Under the pieces are notes generated by a model, which worked only from the letters and a program-made list of their open reading frames with translations, made no database searches and was not told the origin of the DNA. Shown here one piece after another: positions 54,450-62,924 of a stretch of 64,000 bases of DNA. Every line of letters begins with the position of its first letter. Position 1 is the stretch's first letter. Source of the DNA: Panopea generosa (Eukaryota; Mollusca; Bivalvia; Adapedonta; Hiatellidae); assembly GCA_029582155.1 (NCBI GenBank), contig CM055903.1, forward strand, positions 41,089,353 to 41,153,352. The letters are read 5' to 3'. A program made the position numbers and the translations under genes.

Positions 54450-55027
54450 TTAAATGTCAAGGCTATTAATAGTTATGATATTTTATCAATAGATTCATTT
54501 GTTAATTACGAAATTGGCTTCTGATATTTTTTTCTTAATTTTCTCTTACAGTATTAAACTATTTTCAATCCATTCCATTGTGATATTTTCCCAGAATCTT
54601 TGGTTAGTTCATGCATATTAATTGAGAATCACATGACCACTTGTAATTTGTAATAATCAATTAATAATTAATGTATGATATTATATGATAACACTATTGA
54701 AAAACAGAGACATTTTATTTGTGTGTATTGTAGTGGTCCTAATAAAAGTCCCCCCCCCCTCACAGAGGCAGTACATTCTGGAAAGGAGGGACATAAGAGC
54801 ATAATTAACCCCCCCCCCCCCCCCCCCTCAAACTTTGATGTGAAATGCATTAAAACCTCATAAAAACAATATAAAATTACTTTCTTTTTTATTTCAGCAA
54901 GGCAGTTACATTTTTTTAATCGGGGTTTGGGGTGGGGGCAGAAGTGTTGATTAATTTGTGGTGGGGCATTTATTAGGAACACTATGGTGCATATCTGTGT
55001 ATTAATTCTTAATCATTAGCAAGAAGT
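54450..55027. other. Non-coding stretch with poly-C runs
   Basis: C10 at 54750-54759 and C19 at 54809-54827 lie in T/C-rich DNA. ORFs on both strands through these runs are Pro/Gly-rich artefacts. No gene recognised. Confidence 0.5.
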
Positions 55028-55275
55028 TTTAAATCAATCTATCAATCTTGTAGTAAATCTGTCAATCAGAATTTAGTAGTAATTAAATATGTCAGGCAAG
55101 AATTTTCCTGTAAAACTATCAATTAAGAATTTTCTATTAAATTTAGTTATTAATAAAGCTTAGATTTAATTAATATTTATTGTAATGTTAAAATCTATCA
55201 ATCAAGAATTTTGTAGTAATTCTATCGTTAAAAAATTTCAAATGTAGTAGGATTTGTCAATTAAAAATTTAAATG
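55028..55275. repeat. Degenerate AT-rich tandem repeat
   Basis: Phrases of the type TCTATCAATCAAGAATTTTGTAGTAATT recur four to six times with variable spacing (55036, 55060, 55110, 55195, 55255). Very decayed. Confidence 0.55.
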
Positions 55276-56454
55276 CATATTTGTGAAGTATTCCTAAAAT
55301 AATGCTCTTTTGTGAAAATTAATTCTTTGATGAACAAAGCTATTAAATTAAAAAACAAGTTTCTAAAATAATTTATTGATGGAAGAGAAATATTAAGAAA
55401 AATGTTTAAAGGCAGTGTGCAACATTTACTAATTTCAAATCCAGATTTTAATAAGCTGATTTGGGTATACTATTAAGTTATTTCACAGACATTCGAAACT
55501 TTTTTAAGTTACATTTATACATGATACAGTACATTAATTAAAATTTTATAAAAGGTAAAAAATGGAATTTAAAAGTGTATTTTATAGAGCTAGTGTGACA
55601 TTAAAAGATACATAACCAGGAAACGTTAGGTCATAATAATCACATACAAACACATCGTGACATAATTATTACACTTGTAGCGTTATAATTCTACCTGAGG
55701 TGTCGTAATGACATACCTAGACATTTTGATAACCAGTGGTTAGATGAATGGCGAACAGCTAACTGCTGACCACATTGTCACGCAGCTAAAATTGTGATCA
55801 CTTATAAGAAGAAAAAAAAAGACCTTTTATATTGAAATAATTAGTATCCTCCGGCAATTTCGAGAATTAAAAGAGATTTTTCGGAGATAATGTCAAAGCG
55901 TATCGGGCATAATGGGATTCAATGTAGAAATGGAGCTAATTTGTATTATTTGACATGTGTTTGGCTGTTACAGTTATAATCTGAAAAAAAAGGATTTATT
56001 TTCCCATCATCTGATGATGTGTGTTTTTATATGCTGATTTTATTTTTGCGAAATTGTTGTGTCATGGTGACATTGGACATATTTATAATTGATACAAAGG
56101 GATGTTTAGAAGGTTTGTTATGATTATTTTCTATGGTAATATTTATTATTTGTCAACTGTATGTTCTTATATTCAAAAAAATAAATTAAAAAAAAATTAA
56201 ATAAAAATGTATTATTTATATTATTGAACAAAAGGTGTGTTATTGCTTTTTTTGTTTTTTTAAAGGTAATATTTATATGTATTAATCATTTATTACTTTG
56301 TTATGAAATAAAATTACTATGATAGTGGTTTTTGTTTAAGTTACACATACTCCCATAATAATGGTAAAATAAGCAAGAATCCTTTTGTTTCCTTGATTAC
56401 CAATTTGATTACTAATTAACCTTAGTGGAAGTCATTTTTTTCCACGAACAACTA
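55276..56454. other. Single-copy stretch
   Basis: Mostly AT-rich. 55610-55960 is more mixed (GGTCATAATAATCACATACA, ACCTGAGGTGTCGTAATGAC, TCCTCCGGCAATTTCGAGAA). This could be conserved non-coding DNA. No gene recognised. Confidence 0.3.
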
Positions 56455-56640
56455 CATTATAGAACAGCCTGTCTGCCGATGTTGCAGAAGCCCCGCCTTG
56501 GTATCCTTCAAGCAGGGGCTGTCACCTGCACTCTCATTTTAGTCTGTAGGGGTCCAGCAACAAGTAGTTTCTAGTGATTCCCATTGCTGTGCTGGCCGTA
56601 GCCACCGTAACCGGAGAGGACTGTGTTGAAGAGGCAAAAA
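56455..56640. other. GC-rich island
   Basis: GC content is visibly above the surroundings. It includes an imperfect hairpin: AGCCCCGCCTT at about 56490 and AAGCAGGGGCT at about 56509. On the minus strand it holds the possible terminal exon listed next. Its composition resembles exonic or regulatory DNA rather than the AT-rich repeats around it. Confidence 0.5.
56534..56620 (-). CDS. Possible 3'-terminal exon, unrecognised
   Basis: On the minus strand a pyrimidine-rich stretch TTTTTGCCTCTTCAACACAG ends at 56621 and could be a 3' splice site. After it, in phase 0, 28 codons run to a TGA at 56534-56536, ending GITRNYLLLDPYRLK. An alternative phase gives a shorter Gly/Tyr-rich end (LSGYGGYGQHSNGNH) with a TAG. 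AATAAA occurs on the same strand several hundred bases downstream (near 56.3 kb). No family is recognised for either translation, and no upstream exon could be identified in the window. Treat as a hypothesis. Confidence 0.12.
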   Translation of the reverse strand, partial: SSPVTVATASTAMGITRNYLLLDPYRLK

Positions 56641-56789
56641 GTAGCTGGATACACTTTATACTTATTTCCACCTTTTAACAGTTCAACCTCTTCTTACAGT
56701 TTATCCATTCATTATCTTTTCTTGACCTAGCACCAGCTGCACCACCCATCATGTAATAGTCAAGTGTGACTGCGTGGATGTATGATGTA
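56641..56789. other. Short non-coding spacer
   Basis: Mixed composition next to the GC-rich island. No feature recognised. Confidence 0.3.
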
Positions 56790-57035
56790 GATTACCAATT
56801 AACATTAATGTTGCAACATAAAGAAAATGAACATTTTGTTTCCTTGATTAGCAATTAACCTTAATGTTTCAACATAAAGAAAAGAAACCTTTATTCCTTG
56901 GTTACCAATTAGCTTGAATGTAACAACATAAAGAAAAGAAACATTTTTTCCCTTGATTACCAAGCTACTGTATATTAACATTAAATACAATAACATGAAT
57001 GCACGGTTCCTTTTATTATAACCTTGATTACCAAG
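56790..57035. repeat. Tandem repeat of ~60 bp, 4 degenerate units
   Basis: Units share TTCCTTGATTACCAATTA, TTAATGTTGCAACATAAAG and AAAAGAAACATTTT. A single outlying relative occurs at about 56382-56425, left of the GC-rich island. The 152-codon minus ORF across it (56805-57263) is repeat-derived in its C-terminal part. Confidence 0.8.
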
Positions 57036-57633
57036 AATAACCTTGTATAACGATGTGAAAACTACTTTATTTAACAAAGGATATCCATTTCCTGGACTTC
57101 CAAGAAGACAACTCTTTGATTTTAATAGTGAATTAATGAGCTGTAAAACACATTTTCGATAACCTTTCATAAATGAAGAAAAAAAAAAGTTAAATGATTT
57201 AAACAAAACATTACATAGAACTCTGGTCACTTCGAATAAAACATAATTGCTAATTTTCATCACAGGTTTAGGTCATGCAGAAATTTTATCCTGCATGTCC
57301 TGCAGGAGATTGTTTGAGTTACATGTAACAACGGTCAATCTGGAGACAACTGTGTCAGGGACAATGGAGGGATCAGTAGATAGAGGAAGCTCTTTACACG
57401 TATGGACAAAATTGATTAGATCATTTAACTAATGATGGATCCCATGAGGAGCACATCTTTACAAAGTTTGATTTGGAAAGGTCTTTAAAGTTTTTATCAA
57501 ATGAGAAGACATAGTCATTGAGTCCCACAGCCATGCTTAGTTGGTGTGTCAAGTTCGTTAATCGAATGTTAACTGTCTATATTATGCTTTAAAGGTAGTG
57601 TGTCAAGAAAAATCCCCATATCTAAAAATAAAG
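57036..57633. other. Non-coding stretch
   Basis: No repeat recognised. A 61-codon plus ORF (57247-57432) follows a TTTTCATCACAG acceptor-like site and has mixed composition, but its partners are unknown. 57590-57632 looks like a short extra MITE-G end (TTTAAAGGTAGTGTGTCAAG). Confidence 0.35.
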
Positions 57634-58036
57634 TTTAAAGGGATTACATCAGGAAAAAATGTTTAAAATTAATAAAAACATCTCATTATCATTAACAAAT
57701 AAAATCTGAATGGTTTTGTATGTCAAATCCACTAACATGATAAAATCAATATTTGAATCGGTGTGGTAAACTTGAAATCCCCATTTTAAAAATAGACATC
57801 ACTCAAATACTATTTGATGACCTTCACATTGTCGTGGAGACTCTTTCTAAGATGAAACTATTTGAAACCAAAATGAATCATGTGACTCATTTAATACATC
57901 ACAAAATGTGTTGCAATTTTAAGCGGGAAATCTTTTTTTGTCTAACGTAGCCCAAGTTAGGAAATTCCATATCAATATGTTATTTTGGCATATTTAAATA
58001 GATGGAGTTTGCAAAATCTTGATAAATTTCCTTTAA
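57634..58036 (+). mobile_element. MITE-G, short copy
   Basis: Left end TTTAAAGGGATTACATCAGG; right end ATCTTGATAAATTTCCTTTAAA. Interior blocks CTCATTATCATTAACAAATA, GTATGTCAAATCCACT, TGATGACCTTCACATTGTC, ATCATGTGACTCATTTAATA, AGCCCAAGTTAGG. It keeps the intact target CATATTTAAATAGATGG where the 20.6-kb copy carries the TTAA MITE. The segment between GATA and the right end is deleted. Confidence 0.9.
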
Positions 58037-58365
58037 AATGAATACAAAACATTTCATTAGCATTGATACATGTAGCTAAAACATGAATGAATTGGAATTT
58101 CAGATTTGCAGAAACGTGAATGAAGAAGATATAATAAACTACCCCAGTTCCCAATTTTAAAGATATATCAGGCAGTCACTCCTTGACAAACTACATTCAG
58201 ACTCTATTAAAGAAATTATATTGGCAAATAACACAAACATGCTGTTAATCCAGACTTTTCCCGTATGCAGCATGCACAAAATAATGCTTATGTATTGACG
58301 TATAACCTTTATTTCCTTGAAAGTTATCAAATTATCAGTAATTGAATATTGGCCAAAACTTTAAT
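58037..58365. other. Non-coding stretch
   Basis: No gene or repeat recognised. Confidence 0.3.
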
Positions 58366-58560
58366 ATGTCCCGCAATAAAGTATTGCGCAATGTTTACAT
58401 TGAATTCCGTAAACTTCCCGAACAAAGCCTTGAAAACGAAATCGGGAACGAACCTTCACGATGTTATCTGATGACTGTTCAGAAACCCGAAAGCGGTTCG
58501 TTGAAAATGGTGAATGTAAACAAAAACAAAAACGTGGCTTCAGAAACCCAATGTTTGTAA
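58366..58560 (+). CDS. Unrecognised 64-codon ORF in a CpG-rich patch
   Basis: From the first ATG (58366) the product starts MSRNKVLRNVYIEFRKLPEQ and ends NVASETQCL, with a stop at 58558-58560. Composition is charged and balanced, unlike the surrounding AT-rich ORFs, and the DNA holds about ten CpG. Inverted phrases ATGTTTACATTGA (58391) and TGAATGTAAACAA (58511), and an antisense ORF of 71 codons over the same DNA, suggest instead a decayed inverted-repeat element. No family recognised. Confidence 0.12.
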   Translation: MSRNKVLRNVYIEFRKLPEQSLENEIGNEPSRCYLMTVQKPESGSLKMVNVNKNKNVASETQCL

Positions 58561-58734
58561 TAAAGAGGTTATGCAATTAGACATTTTAGATGCGTATATC
58601 TCTAAGTTATAAGTGTATCTTCATGCTGGGCGTGTGTATTTAGAACAGGGAATTGACGGTAATATGCCAATATAATCCCTTTAAAGGCAAACCTGGAGAT
58701 TCAATAATATGATAGTCAAGCAAGGAAACTAAGT
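58561..58734. other. Short non-coding spacer
   Basis: No feature recognised apart from ATAATCCCTTTAAAGG at 58673, a possible MITE-G end. Confidence 0.3.
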
Positions 58735-58930
58735 CTAGTACATATCATTTTTCAAATCTTTGGTGTAACCAGGTTGAGGATCGAACAACCATCCAGACCT
58801 AGAACTATCCTCGATATGCTGAGTTAAGAAGCTACTAGTATCATTTTTCAAATCTTTGATATTGACTGGATCGAACCAACGACCTTAGGCATGTGAGGCA
58901 GGTACTCTACCACTAGGCCACCATTGTGGT
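58735..58930 (-). mobile_element. SINE-C, head and linker, rearranged
   Basis: On the minus strand: CACAATGGTGGCCTAGTGGT, AGAGTACCTGCCTCACATGC, AAGGTCGTTGGTTCGATCC (B box), TATCAAAGATTTGAAAAATG. The block GATTTGAAAAATGATAC occurs twice (about 58747 and 58842), so the linker has been duplicated with a second B-box-like ATCC. The 3' half of the family is missing. Confidence 0.83.
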
Positions 58931-59223
58931 ATATACATGTATTGTAATATGTGGGATGAAACAATAGTAATACCTCAGTAAAAATAATCATAATGAACAC
59001 TGCCAACGTCATTTTAAACCCTAACTTGCTAATTTTCTATATAAATGACCTTTCTATCATTTCATTTCATTTAGATGCAGTGTCATTATATAATTTACTA
59101 ATTGAGAGCTGGACTATGTAGACCAAGGGTATGTGCAGGATAATCATGGTCAACATTGTTTGCAGATAGTTTTATTGACATGAACAGAAAACTAGGATTT
59201 AAGTAACTCTTCTTTTTTTTTTG
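58931..59223. other. Non-coding stretch
   Basis: No gene or repeat recognised. The target-site duplication of the next SINE starts at 59211. Confidence 0.3.
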
Positions 59224-59425
59224 AATATGGTTTAACGCCATTTCAACACATTTCAACACATTTCAGGTTATATATGCGTACAACCACTGTCCTTCCGCAA
59301 GAAACTGGAAACTTTATCACAAAAAGTTTTTGGAGCGAGCGAGCAAGACTCGAACCTAAGACCTTAGCGGTGAGAGGTAAGTGATCTTGAGACGGCGCCT
59401 TAGACAACTCGGCCACAGAGGACCC
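59224..59425 (-). mobile_element. SINE-A with perfect 13-bp target-site duplication
   Basis: On the minus strand: GGTCCTCTGTGGCCGAGTTG, TCTAAGGCGCCGTCTCAAGA, TAGGTTCGAGTCTTGCTCGC, TTTGTGATAAAGTTTCCAGT, TTCTTGCGGAAGGACAGTGG, then a direct jump to CATATATAACCTGAAATGTG (the TCAGTCTGAC block is deleted) and an A-rich tail. AAGTAACTCTTCT is repeated exactly at 59211-59223 and 59426-59438. Confidence 0.96.
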
Positions 59426-59564
59426 AAGTAACTCTTCTACTTTTGCATTTCCTTACAAAGAAATACAGACATAATTGTTGCACATATTTAAAGTTATCAC
59501 TCTTTGTTAAGCTGGCTCTGAACCACTAACTTTCAGCTAATGCAAAGTTGCTGTTTTCAAATCT

Positions 59565-59720
59565 CTGTTTTTTAATAGTACAGTCATTTATTTTAGCTGG
59601 TTTGCAAAGTGAATTCAAAGCTTATATATTTCATGAGCCGCTCCCAGGGCAGAACCAGTACTGGGTGTTGTTCTTTGAGAGGCGTCTGACTGAGCCACAG
59701 CCTCTGATTACACTTTCATC
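59565..59720 (-). mobile_element. SINE-D, head decayed
   Basis: On the minus strand: CAGAGGCTGTGGCTCAG, ACGCCTCTCAAAGAACAACA, CCCAGTACTGGTTCTGCCCT, GGGAGCGGCTCATGAAATAT, ATAAGCTTTGAATTCACTTT, AACCAGCTAAAATAAATGAC. Matches 50.1 kb throughout. Confidence 0.82.
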
Positions 59721-60435
59721 CCACTTAAAGCCTCTGTTAGAGTGAAGGTCTTTCAACATTTTCCCACAATTTGTTGCTTCGTAGGACACTTTAAAAATAA
59801 AAGAATGACATCCTAATTCAGTGTCTGCTCAGAAATGACCATAAAATTCCAATTGCCACACCTGATGTGTTTTTGATTGGCGGGTACCCTCCCCGGTATT
59901 GTTACACCTGTTTCCTAACTCATCCCTCATTGCAAAGATACTGGAGATTGTCCAAGTGTTACCAATGTCCAGTTTGCTTTGTCATTGTGTAATACATGGT
60001 CATTGAGCTGTAAATCTTGTCATGGGTCAATGTCTGCAGATTTGTTACGTTTAAATTAAAAAAAGGTGATTTTTAGATTCATTCAGATCGTTAGCTGATT
60101 TTAAGTGATCTTGCTTTGTATGATTGACATCTTTTAATGGTTCAAGGACTTTTATTACTGGTTCATTGGATCTGTTGAACTGACCATTTATAGTGCTGGC
60201 TGTAAAATTATTCGCCACATTTGCTGATTTGTCTCCTTAAGTGATTATCCAATCATTCGAGCTAGGGCCAGTTTTATTTAATTTGGATGACAAAAAACAG
60301 CCTTGAGTGTACATTGTAATTTCATCGCAGGAGATGGATGGATTTTTTTACTGATTATGGTACAATTGGATTTTTTTTTTCTTTTTGTTGCAAATATAAT
60401 TGTTAGGTAGAAAGATAACCTAAATTGTGTTTAGT
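59721..60435. other. Single-copy stretch
   Basis: No repeat or gene recognised. 59820-60010 is somewhat mixed in composition (GGCGGGTACCCTCCCCGG). Confidence 0.3.
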
Positions 60436-60952
60436 TAAAGGGAATTTATCAGGATTTTGCAATATTTTGAAATTGACTCAGCATTTTTTTCCAATATATT
60501 ATGCCTGTAAATTATAATATACTCACTGACCCTGTAATGCTGAAAGGATAACTTTTGAAAGTAATGAAAAAGGATTTCCTAACTTGGGCTATGCGTCTTG
60601 GTTAGACTAAAAGATTTCCCACTTAAAATCACAACATATTTAATATTAAGTATTAAATACTTAGCCACATGATTTCATTTTGATTTCAATTTGATCCGTT
60701 ATACAGGATTATATGTAGTAAAAATTGTTTCATCTTAGAATGAGTCTGAATGACAATGTGCCGATCATCCAGCAGTATTTTAGTGCTTTCTATTTTTAGA
60801 ACACCACTCTAATGTAAATAGCGATTTTGCCACATTTTGGTAGATTTGACATACTAAACCATTCTGACTTAATTTAATAATGACAATGAGATATATTAAT
60901 CATTTTATTTTTTTAAGAAATTTATAGAGCTTTTTCCTAATAAACTCCCGCT
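60436..60952 (-). mobile_element. MITE-G, near full length
   Basis: Left end TTAAAGGGAATTTATCAGGA; right end TCCTAATAAACTCCCGCTTA. Interior in minus orientation: ATACTCACTGACCCTGTAAT, GGTTAGACTAAAAGATTTCC, AGCCACATGATTTCATTTTG, TTTGATCCGTTATACAGG, CATCTTAGAATGAGTCTGAA, TTTGCCACATTTTGGTAGAT. The best minus-strand copy. Confidence 0.92.
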
Positions 60953-61039
60953 TAGGTCAGTAACATAATAACAGCTTTTAGTGAATTTATTAATTCAGAG
61001 GGAGAAAGGAATAGACATTAATTTCACATATACAATACA

Positions 61040-61425
61040 GGATATCACTGGAATCCAGTTATAGTGGTTGGGGAAGACTAGCACTGAACCTAAATTCATC
61101 AATATTTTGAGTCCGAGATTTAGACTCGGATTCAAATTGTCAAAAATTTAACTTTAAAAAAAAAAATCTATTAAACAATCAAAGTAGTATATTGATTTGC
61201 AGAAACACGCAGTTTTAATGATTACTTAACAGAAGATGTTGCAGGCTCACATTTATTCCCCATAGTTGTATGTTTACAGGGTTTTATAAAATGTAAGATT
61301 TTTAGTCTGACTCCGATTCTCAGACTCAAATTATTGATGAATTGAGGCCCTGGTCTTGGGCAGAACCATCATTCTTCTGCAACTGCAGACACTTTCTTTC
61401 CATGTTAAGTTTTTGTGGAGCACAC
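61040..61425 (-). mobile_element. SINE-A, split by an inverted-repeat element
   Basis: 61043-61080 (ATCCAGTTATAGTGGTTGGG, GAAGAC) corresponds to the SINE-A phrase ATCCAGTTTTACTGGTGGAG. 61350-61425 (GGTCTTGGGCAGAACC, ATTCTTCTGCAACTGCAGAC, TTTTTGTGGAGC) continues the same element. The intervening 61093-61343 is an inverted-repeat element. The tRNA-like head is lost where SINE-E starts. Confidence 0.65.
61093..61343. mobile_element. 251-bp inverted-repeat element
   Basis: The left arm begins AATTCATCAATATTTTGAGT at 61093 and the right arm ends ACTCAAATTATTGATGAATT at 61343; the outer ~25 bp pair with two to three differences. Inside each arm is a smaller palindrome (GAGTCCGAGATTTAGACTCG on the left, GACTCCGATTCTCAGACTC on the right). 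No ORF and no clear target-site duplication. The family is unknown. Confidence 0.8.
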
Positions 61426-61905
61426 TGTCTGGGACACTGGTCCCAGAATCAGAGGACAATGGGTTTGATCCCCTGCCATGGCCATGTGTAACATACCCTT
61501 CAGCAAAGCACTTTATCTGTATATGCTATACTGGTTCTACCCAGAGAGCCGGGCCCTATTAGCTCAGTCGGTTACGCGTCTGACTATCAATCCAGGGGTC
61601 GTGAGTTTGAATCCCCTGCCCGGCAACAGTCTCCGTGATGATTGATATACGACATTGTGTCTCATTATCATTTGTCTCTCACCACTGATTCAAGTGGGAA
61701 AATTATCAGTTACTTGTGAAGATGGGGTGTGCTTGAGTACTGGTTAATCCCAGGAAACAGTGATTAGGTTAACTGATCGTCTGTTAGTCCTCAATGGCAT
61801 AAAAATGACTCTAAATATTAAATTAATCGAGCAATCTACCCAGAGCGACATCCAGGGATGAAGAGAAGTTTTTAGAAGAAGTTGTAAGAACTTGTTTCAC
61901 AATAA
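61408..61905 (+). mobile_element. SINE-E split by SINE-B
   Basis: The left part has a decayed head (TGTCTGGGACACTGGTCCCA, AATGGGTTTGATCCCCTGCC), CATGGCCATGTGTAACATAC and TATGCTATACTGGTTCTACC. The right part resumes with CTACCCAGAGCGACATCC and ends GAAGTTGTAAGAACTTG, TTTCACAATAATCATAAATA. The break falls within CTACCCAGAG, which is duplicated. Confidence 0.92.
61547..61834 (+). mobile_element. SINE-B, full length, with 11-bp target-site duplication
   Basis: The head GGGCCCTATTAGCTCAGTCG and GTTACGCGTCTGACTATCAA has a canonical A box; the B box is GTCGTGAGTTTGAATCCCC. Then CCGGCAACAGTCTCCGTGAT, TCATTTGTCTCTCACCACTG, ATTATCAGTTACTTGTGAAG, GGTGTGCTTGAGTACTGGTT, CTGATCGTCTGTTAGTCCTC, ATAAAAATGACTCTAAATAT. 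TCTACCCAGAG is repeated at 61536-61546 and 61835-61845. It gives the exact family boundaries. Confidence 0.97.
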
Positions 61906-61949
61906 TCATAAATAACAAACTAGATGTTTAAACAAAGTTTTTGGACCGC

Positions 61950-62005
61950 AGCAGTGATCACAAGTGGTCGTCAGACAGCACTGTAGACCACTCGGCCACT
62001 GAGTT
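61950..62005 (-). mobile_element. SINE-A, small head fragment
   Basis: On the minus strand: CTCAGTGGCCGAGTGGTCTA and CTTGTGATCACTG. Only the A-box half of a SINE-A-like head remains. Confidence 0.65.
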
Positions 62006-62070
62006 AATTCAAAATTAATATTTTCATGTTTTGATATTCATATTCAAGCAATGATCTTTTCTTCACAAAG

Positions 62071-62313
62071 TGTCCTCCATGGCCGAATAATCTAAGGTGC
62101 CATCTCAAGATCACTTACCTCTCACTGCTTATGTTGTAGGTTCAAGTCCTGCTCGCTCCAAAATTTTAGAAAAAAAAACAAACTTGCAGAATGACGGTGG
62201 TTCTACTCAGTCTGACTCAGTCTGAGGTCTTCCCCCATGAGTAAAACTGGATATGCCATCTATAACCTGAAATGTGTTGAAAATGGCGTTAAACTCCATT
62301 AAAAAAAAAAAAA
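62071..62313 (+). mobile_element. SINE-A, full length, with 12-bp target-site duplication
   Basis: Head TGTCCTCCATGGCCGAATAA, TCTAAGGTGCCATCTCAAGA; B box TTGTAGGTTCAAGTCCTGC; then AACTTGCAGAATGACGGTGG, TTCTACTCAGTCTGACTCAG, GAGGTCTTCCCCCATGAG, ACTGGATATGCCATCTATAA, CCTGAAATGTGTTGAAAATG, GCGTTAAACTCCATT and a poly-A tail. TTCTTYACAAAG is repeated at 62059-62070 and 62314-62325 with one difference. The best plus-strand copy. Confidence 0.97.
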
Positions 62314-62414
62314 TTCTTTACAAAGCATTTTGACCGATGTTGCACATTTTTTATCAACAGTATTTCAATTATACAATGGCAGTCATTGCATCTATTAAGT
62401 AATAGTTATTAGGA

Positions 62415-62530
62415 TCTACTTGGCAGTTATCCAGTACTAGACTCACTTTATCTTTACAAGTTGCTAACTACTTACCCACATATTCAGAGGTGGGAGATCC
62501 ATGGCTGTAGAACAAGGTTCATAATGACCA
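62415..62530 (+). repeat. Repeat F (SINE-related)
   Basis: TTGGCAGTTATCCAGTACTA, ACTTTATCTTTACAAGTTGC, CCCACATATTCAGAGGTGGG and GTAGAACAAGGTTC match, inverted, 20345-20465. The rest of the element is not defined. Confidence 0.65.
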
Positions 62531-62643
62531 ATAGATACTATATCATGTTACATTATGATTTTTTTAGTATCTGTGTGATTTGGATATTAATAAAAATCAT
62601 GTATTTAAACCATAAATTTTTTTGTTAAGACCGTTGTATTATA

Positions 62644-62825
62644 CAGTTGAACCTGTCTTCAGCAGCCAGTCAAGGGAAGGAGCAACAGTGGTCTTTTAAG
62701 ACAGGTTGCTGTTTAATGCAGGTTAATTTAATCGGAAAGCATATAAATGTGAAACAACAAACAAATGTGGCTGCTTAAGACAAGTGGCTGCTTAATAGAG
62801 GTGACCACTTATACAAGTTTGACTG
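62644..62825. mobile_element. Mariner-like MITE, TA target site
   Basis: A 182-bp copy flanked by TA (62642-62643, 62826-62827). Left end CAGTTGAACCTGTCTTCAGC; right end ACAAGTTTGACTG. Internal CAGCCAGTCAAGGGAAG, TTTTAAGACAGGTTGCTGTT and GTGGCTGCTTAAGACAAGTG blocks. Best conserved copy. Confidence 0.9.
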
Positions 62826-62924
62826 TAAAACCTCAATCATGCCTCTCCATGCTATCACAAGGACGATGATGGAAATAAGAGATGATGTGATTCTTGTTTT
62901 GTGTTACCAAGGAATCATGTAGAA

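Noticed and set aside
54750-54830. Pro-rich or Gly-rich peptides encoded by the poly-C runs
   Set aside because: They come from homopolymers whose length is unstable and frame-shifting.
57247-57432. 61-codon ORF after an acceptor-like TTTTCATCACAG
   Set aside because: No donor, partner exon or recognisable product; acceptor-like sites are frequent in this T-rich DNA.
61547-61620. True tRNA genes at the A/B-box matches
   Set aside because: All such matches are heads of SINE copies with shared downstream bodies, and the predicted stems do not pair as full cloverleaves by eye.
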